From: Pseudomonadota bacterium
Lineage (GTDB): Bacteria; Pseudomonadota; Alphaproteobacteria; Reyranellales; Reyranellaceae
NCBI GenBank assembly: GCA_023386865.1
Contig: JAEWIV010000363.1
Location: forward strand, 20,782 to 84,781
DNA length: 64,000 bases
Reading direction: 5' to 3'
Each line of letters starts with the position of its first letter. Position 1 is the first letter of the stretch. Both the position numbers and the translations under genes were made by a program. Below are positions 61,817 to 64,000 of the stretch, piece after piece. The notes beneath the pieces were generated by a model. It did no database searches, was not told the origin of the DNA, and was given only the letters and a program-made list of their open reading frames with translations.

Positions 61817-64000
61817 ATGGCACGGCGCATGCTCATCGATGCGAGCCACCCCGAAGAGACGCGGGTGGTCGTGGTCGATGGAACACGACTGGAAGAATTC
61901 GATTTCGAGACGGCGACTCGCAAGCCGCTCAAGGGCAACATCTATCTCGCCAAGGTCATCCGCATCGAGCCGTCTTTGCAGGCGGCGTTCGTGGAGTACG
62001 GCGGCAACCGCCACGGCTTCCTGGCCTTCTCGGAAATCCATCCCGACTACTACCAGATTCCGGTCGCCGATCGGGAACGCCTGATCGCCGAGCAGCAGCG
62101 CCTGCAGGCGGAAGCCGAGGAAGACGAGCCGCGCCGGCGCGACAGGATCGATCGCACCGACATCGAGGATGTCCGCGAGGAGAACCGCGCCGAAAGCACG
62201 GTCGAGACGGCCGACCCGCCGCGCCCCGAGGTCGCCGCCGAAACGATCGCCACCGCCGAGGACAGCGGCGATGTGCCGATCACGGATTCGCATGAGCAGA
62301 GTCCCGCCGAGGCCCTGCCGCCGTCGATCGTCGACCCCGAGCCGCCAGTGGAGCCCGCGGCTGCGCAGCCGGCCGCGATCCCAAGCGAGCGCATCGACGG
62401 ACCGGCGGAAGCGCCGGCTGAGCCGATCGCCACGCCGGCCGAGGCCGTCGAACCGGCCGCGACCGTCTATGCCGAGGCAGCGGCCGAGACGCCGGTCGAG
62501 ACGACGGATGGCGCCGCGGCTGTCGCTGCCGAGCCCTCCACCGAAGCTTCGACTGATCTGGCCGACGCGCCGCAGCCCGAGGTGACCGTCGAGACGCTGG
62601 GCGGCGACGACGTCATCGAGCAGCGCGAGACGCGCGAGCGGCGCCGCCGCAACCCGATCCGCCAGTACAAGATCCAGGAAGTCATCAAGCGCCGGCAGAT
62701 CCTGTTGGTGCAGGTCGTCAAGGAAGAGCGCGGCAACAAGGGCGCCGCCCTCACCACCTATCTCTCCCTGGCCGGCCGCTACTGCGTGCTGATGCCCAAC
62801 GCCGGTCGCGGCGGCGGCATCTCGCGCAAGATCTCCAATCCGGCCGACCGCAAGCGCATGAAGGAAGTGCTGAGCGAGCTCGACGTGCCGCAGGGCATGG
62901 GCGTGATCCTGCGCACCGCCGGTCTTGAGCGCAGCACCATCGATATCAAGCGCGACTATGAGTACCTGTCACGCCTCTGGGATTCGATCCGCGAGCTCAC
63001 CATGCGCTCGACAGCGCCGGCGCTGATCTACGAGGAAGGCGACCTGATAAAGCGGTCCCTGCGCGACGTCTACGACACCGATATCGCCCAGGTGCTGGTC
63101 GAGGGCGAGACGGGCTTCAACGCGGCGTCCGAGTTCATGCGCCAGCTCGTGCCTCACCAGGCGAACAAGGTCGAGCTCTACAAGGAGCCGATTCCCCTGT
63201 TCCACCGCTATCAGGTGGAGAACCAGTTCGACGCCATGCATTCGCCGGTCGTGCAGCTGCGTTCCGGCGGCTACATCGTCATCAACCCGACCGAGGCGCT
63301 GGTCGCCATCGACGTCAACTCGGGCCGCTCGACGAAGGAGCGCAACATCGAGGAGACGGCGCTGCGCACCAACGTCGAGGCAGCCGAGGAGATCGCCCGC
63401 CAGGTACGGCTGCGCGACCTTGCCGGCCTGATCGTCATCGACTTCATCGACATGGAGGAGACCCGCCACCAGCGCCAGGTCGAGCACAAGGTGAAGGACG
63501 CGATGCGCCACGACCGCGCCCGCATCCAGATCGGCCGTATCTCGGCGTTCGGCCTGCTCGAGATGTCGCGCCAACGGCTGCGGCCCTCGCTGCTCGAGCA
63601 TTCGACCGAGAGCTGCCCGCATTGCGCCGGCACCGGCCGTATCCGCTCCATCGAATCGGCGGCTCTGCATGCGCTGCGCGCCATCGAGGAAGAAGGCGTC
63701 CGCCGCCGCGCCAGCGAGATCGCCGTGAGCGTGCCGCCCAACGTCGCGCTCTACCTCCTGAACCAGAAGCGCCAAACCCTGTCGGAGATCGAGAGGCGCT
63801 ACGGCTTCTCCGTAAGTATCGAGGCCGACGACGAGCTCCATGCCGCCGATTGCGAAATCGAACGCGTGCGCAGCCGACGCGACGACCGCGACCGGCCGGC
63901 GCAGGAGACGGCGCGCGCCTCGTACGAGGAGGGCGCCGACGAGCCGGCAGCCGACGAAGCCGAGGCCGGCGAGGACCGCGAGGCCGGCGAACGCCTGGAT
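61817..64000 (+). CDS. rne: Ribonuclease E (partial, continues beyond window)
   Basis: This reads 728 codons without a stop to the window end. It starts MARRMLIDASHPEETRVVV. The S1 domain begins at about 37 (LKGNIYLAKVIRIEPSLQAAFVEYG) and is interrupted by an acidic, Pro/Ala/Glu-rich insertion at about 95-260 before IRQYKIQEVIKRRQILLVQV resumes. The RNase H-like and DNase I-like catalytic parts follow, with VAIDVNSGRST and VIDFIDM holding the two metal Asp residues. The Zn-link CPHCAGTG is near 603. It is the main mRNA-decay endonuclease and degradosome scaffold. The start of an acidic C-terminal tail is visible. Confidence 0.95.
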   Translation, partial: MARRMLIDASHPEETRVVVVDGTRLEEFDFETATRKPLKGNIYLAKVIRIEPSLQAAFVEYGGNRHGFLAFSEIHPDYYQIPVADRERLIAEQQRLQAEAEEDEPRRRDRIDRTDIEDVREENRAESTVETADPPRPEVAAETIATAEDSGDVPITDSHEQSPAEALPPSIVDPEPPVEPAAAQPAAIPSERIDGPAEAPAEPIATPAEAVEPAATVYAEAAAETPVETTDGAAAVAAEPSTEASTDLADAPQPEVTVETLGGDDVIEQRETRERRRRNPIRQYKIQEVIKRRQILLVQVVKEERGNKGAALTTYLSLAGRYCVLMPNAGRGGGISRKISNPADRKRMKEVLSELDVPQGMGVILRTAGLERSTIDIKRDYEYLSRLWDSIRELTMRSTAPALIYEEGDLIKRSLRDVYDTDIAQVLVEGETGFNAASEFMRQLVPHQANKVELYKEPIPLFHRYQVENQFDAMHSPVVQLRSGGYIVINPTEALVAIDVNSGRSTKERNIEETALRTNVEAAEEIARQVRLRDLAGLIVIDFIDMEETRHQRQVEHKVKDAMRHDRARIQIGRISAFGLLEMSRQRLRPSLLEHSTESCPHCAGTGRIRSIESAALHALRAIEEEGVRRRASEIAVSVPPNVALYLLNQKRQTLSEIERRYGFSVSIEADDELHAADCEIERVRSRRDDRDRPAQETARASYEEGADEPAADEAEAGEDREAGERLD

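Noticed and set aside
1..64000. CRISPR array or complete prophage
   Set aside because: No regularly spaced repeats of CRISPR length and no phage structural or integrase genes were seen.

Overview
The window is G+C-rich DNA from a bacterium that is most probably an alphaproteobacterium. The evidence is a full isc operon led by IscR and ending in IscX, an elongator tRNA-Met with an encoded CCA end, a GlnE/Bcp pair, MnmA, PBP1A, RF2 and an RNase E with a large insertion in its N-terminal half, together with Bug-type solute receptors and family III CoA-transferases. The genus cannot be fixed from the sequence; a soil Rhodospirillales, Hyphomicrobiales or Reyranella-like organism would fit.

Positions 1-14566 form an accessory defence island that reads visibly lower in G+C than the rest. 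Its left end (1-578) has no gene but carries paired palindromic operator-like repeats. A rightward, tightly coupled four-gene operon follows (579-3248): a tiny Cys-rich protein, a CD-NTase (SMODS-type cyclic-oligonucleotide synthase), a two-TM SLATT-type membrane protein and an unrecognised protein with a C-terminal zinc ribbon. It looks like an unusual CBASS. Convergent to it is a leftward operon (13978-3449) that begins with a HigA-like HTH protein without a toxin and continues with a DUF499/BrxC-like ATPase, a short PglZ-fold protein, a DUF1156 adenine-methylase, an unrecognised 165-aa protein and a SNF2 helicase. This resembles type 3 BREX and DISARM parts but matches neither. The island ends at a truncated, frameshifted TauE/SafE permease remnant next to a tRNA-Met gene, a typical integration boundary.

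From 14567 to the end the DNA is chromosomal. 14699-17655 holds a VOC protein, mnmA and two tandem glycine-zipper lipoproteins. 17716-24435 is the leftward isc operon iscR-(nifS-like)-iscS-iscU-iscA-hscB-hscA-fdx-iscX, with a good IscR box at its promoter. Its iscU carries an in-frame TAG that removes the last 19 residues. 24672-35897 holds housekeeping genes: a hydrolase, anmK, tyrS, a YhdP/AsmA-like protein, glnE, bcp and a flavin monooxygenase. 35945-45441 is catabolic and transport: a LysR gene divergent from a serC-like/deacylase/SLC13 transporter operon, then a leftward cluster with a CoA-transferase, a Bug receptor, an amidohydrolase and a flavocytochrome c sulfide dehydrogenase pair. 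45438-56759 has a histidine phosphatase with a palindromic repeat inside its signal-peptide region, a 1-Cys peroxiredoxin, a large winged-helix/ATPase/TPR regulator, an MFS transporter, a GMC oxidoreductase, a K+ channel-like protein, a luciferase-like oxidoreductase and small secreted or membrane proteins of unknown role. 56772-64000 has prfB with its programmed frameshift, PBP1A, a cell-wall amidase and the start of rne, which runs off the window.

Short coupling overlaps (ATGA, GTGA, TGATG) are frequent on both strands and define most operons. Long, nearly perfect hairpins between genes and a family of CTCCCC-type palindromes recur through the chromosomal part.
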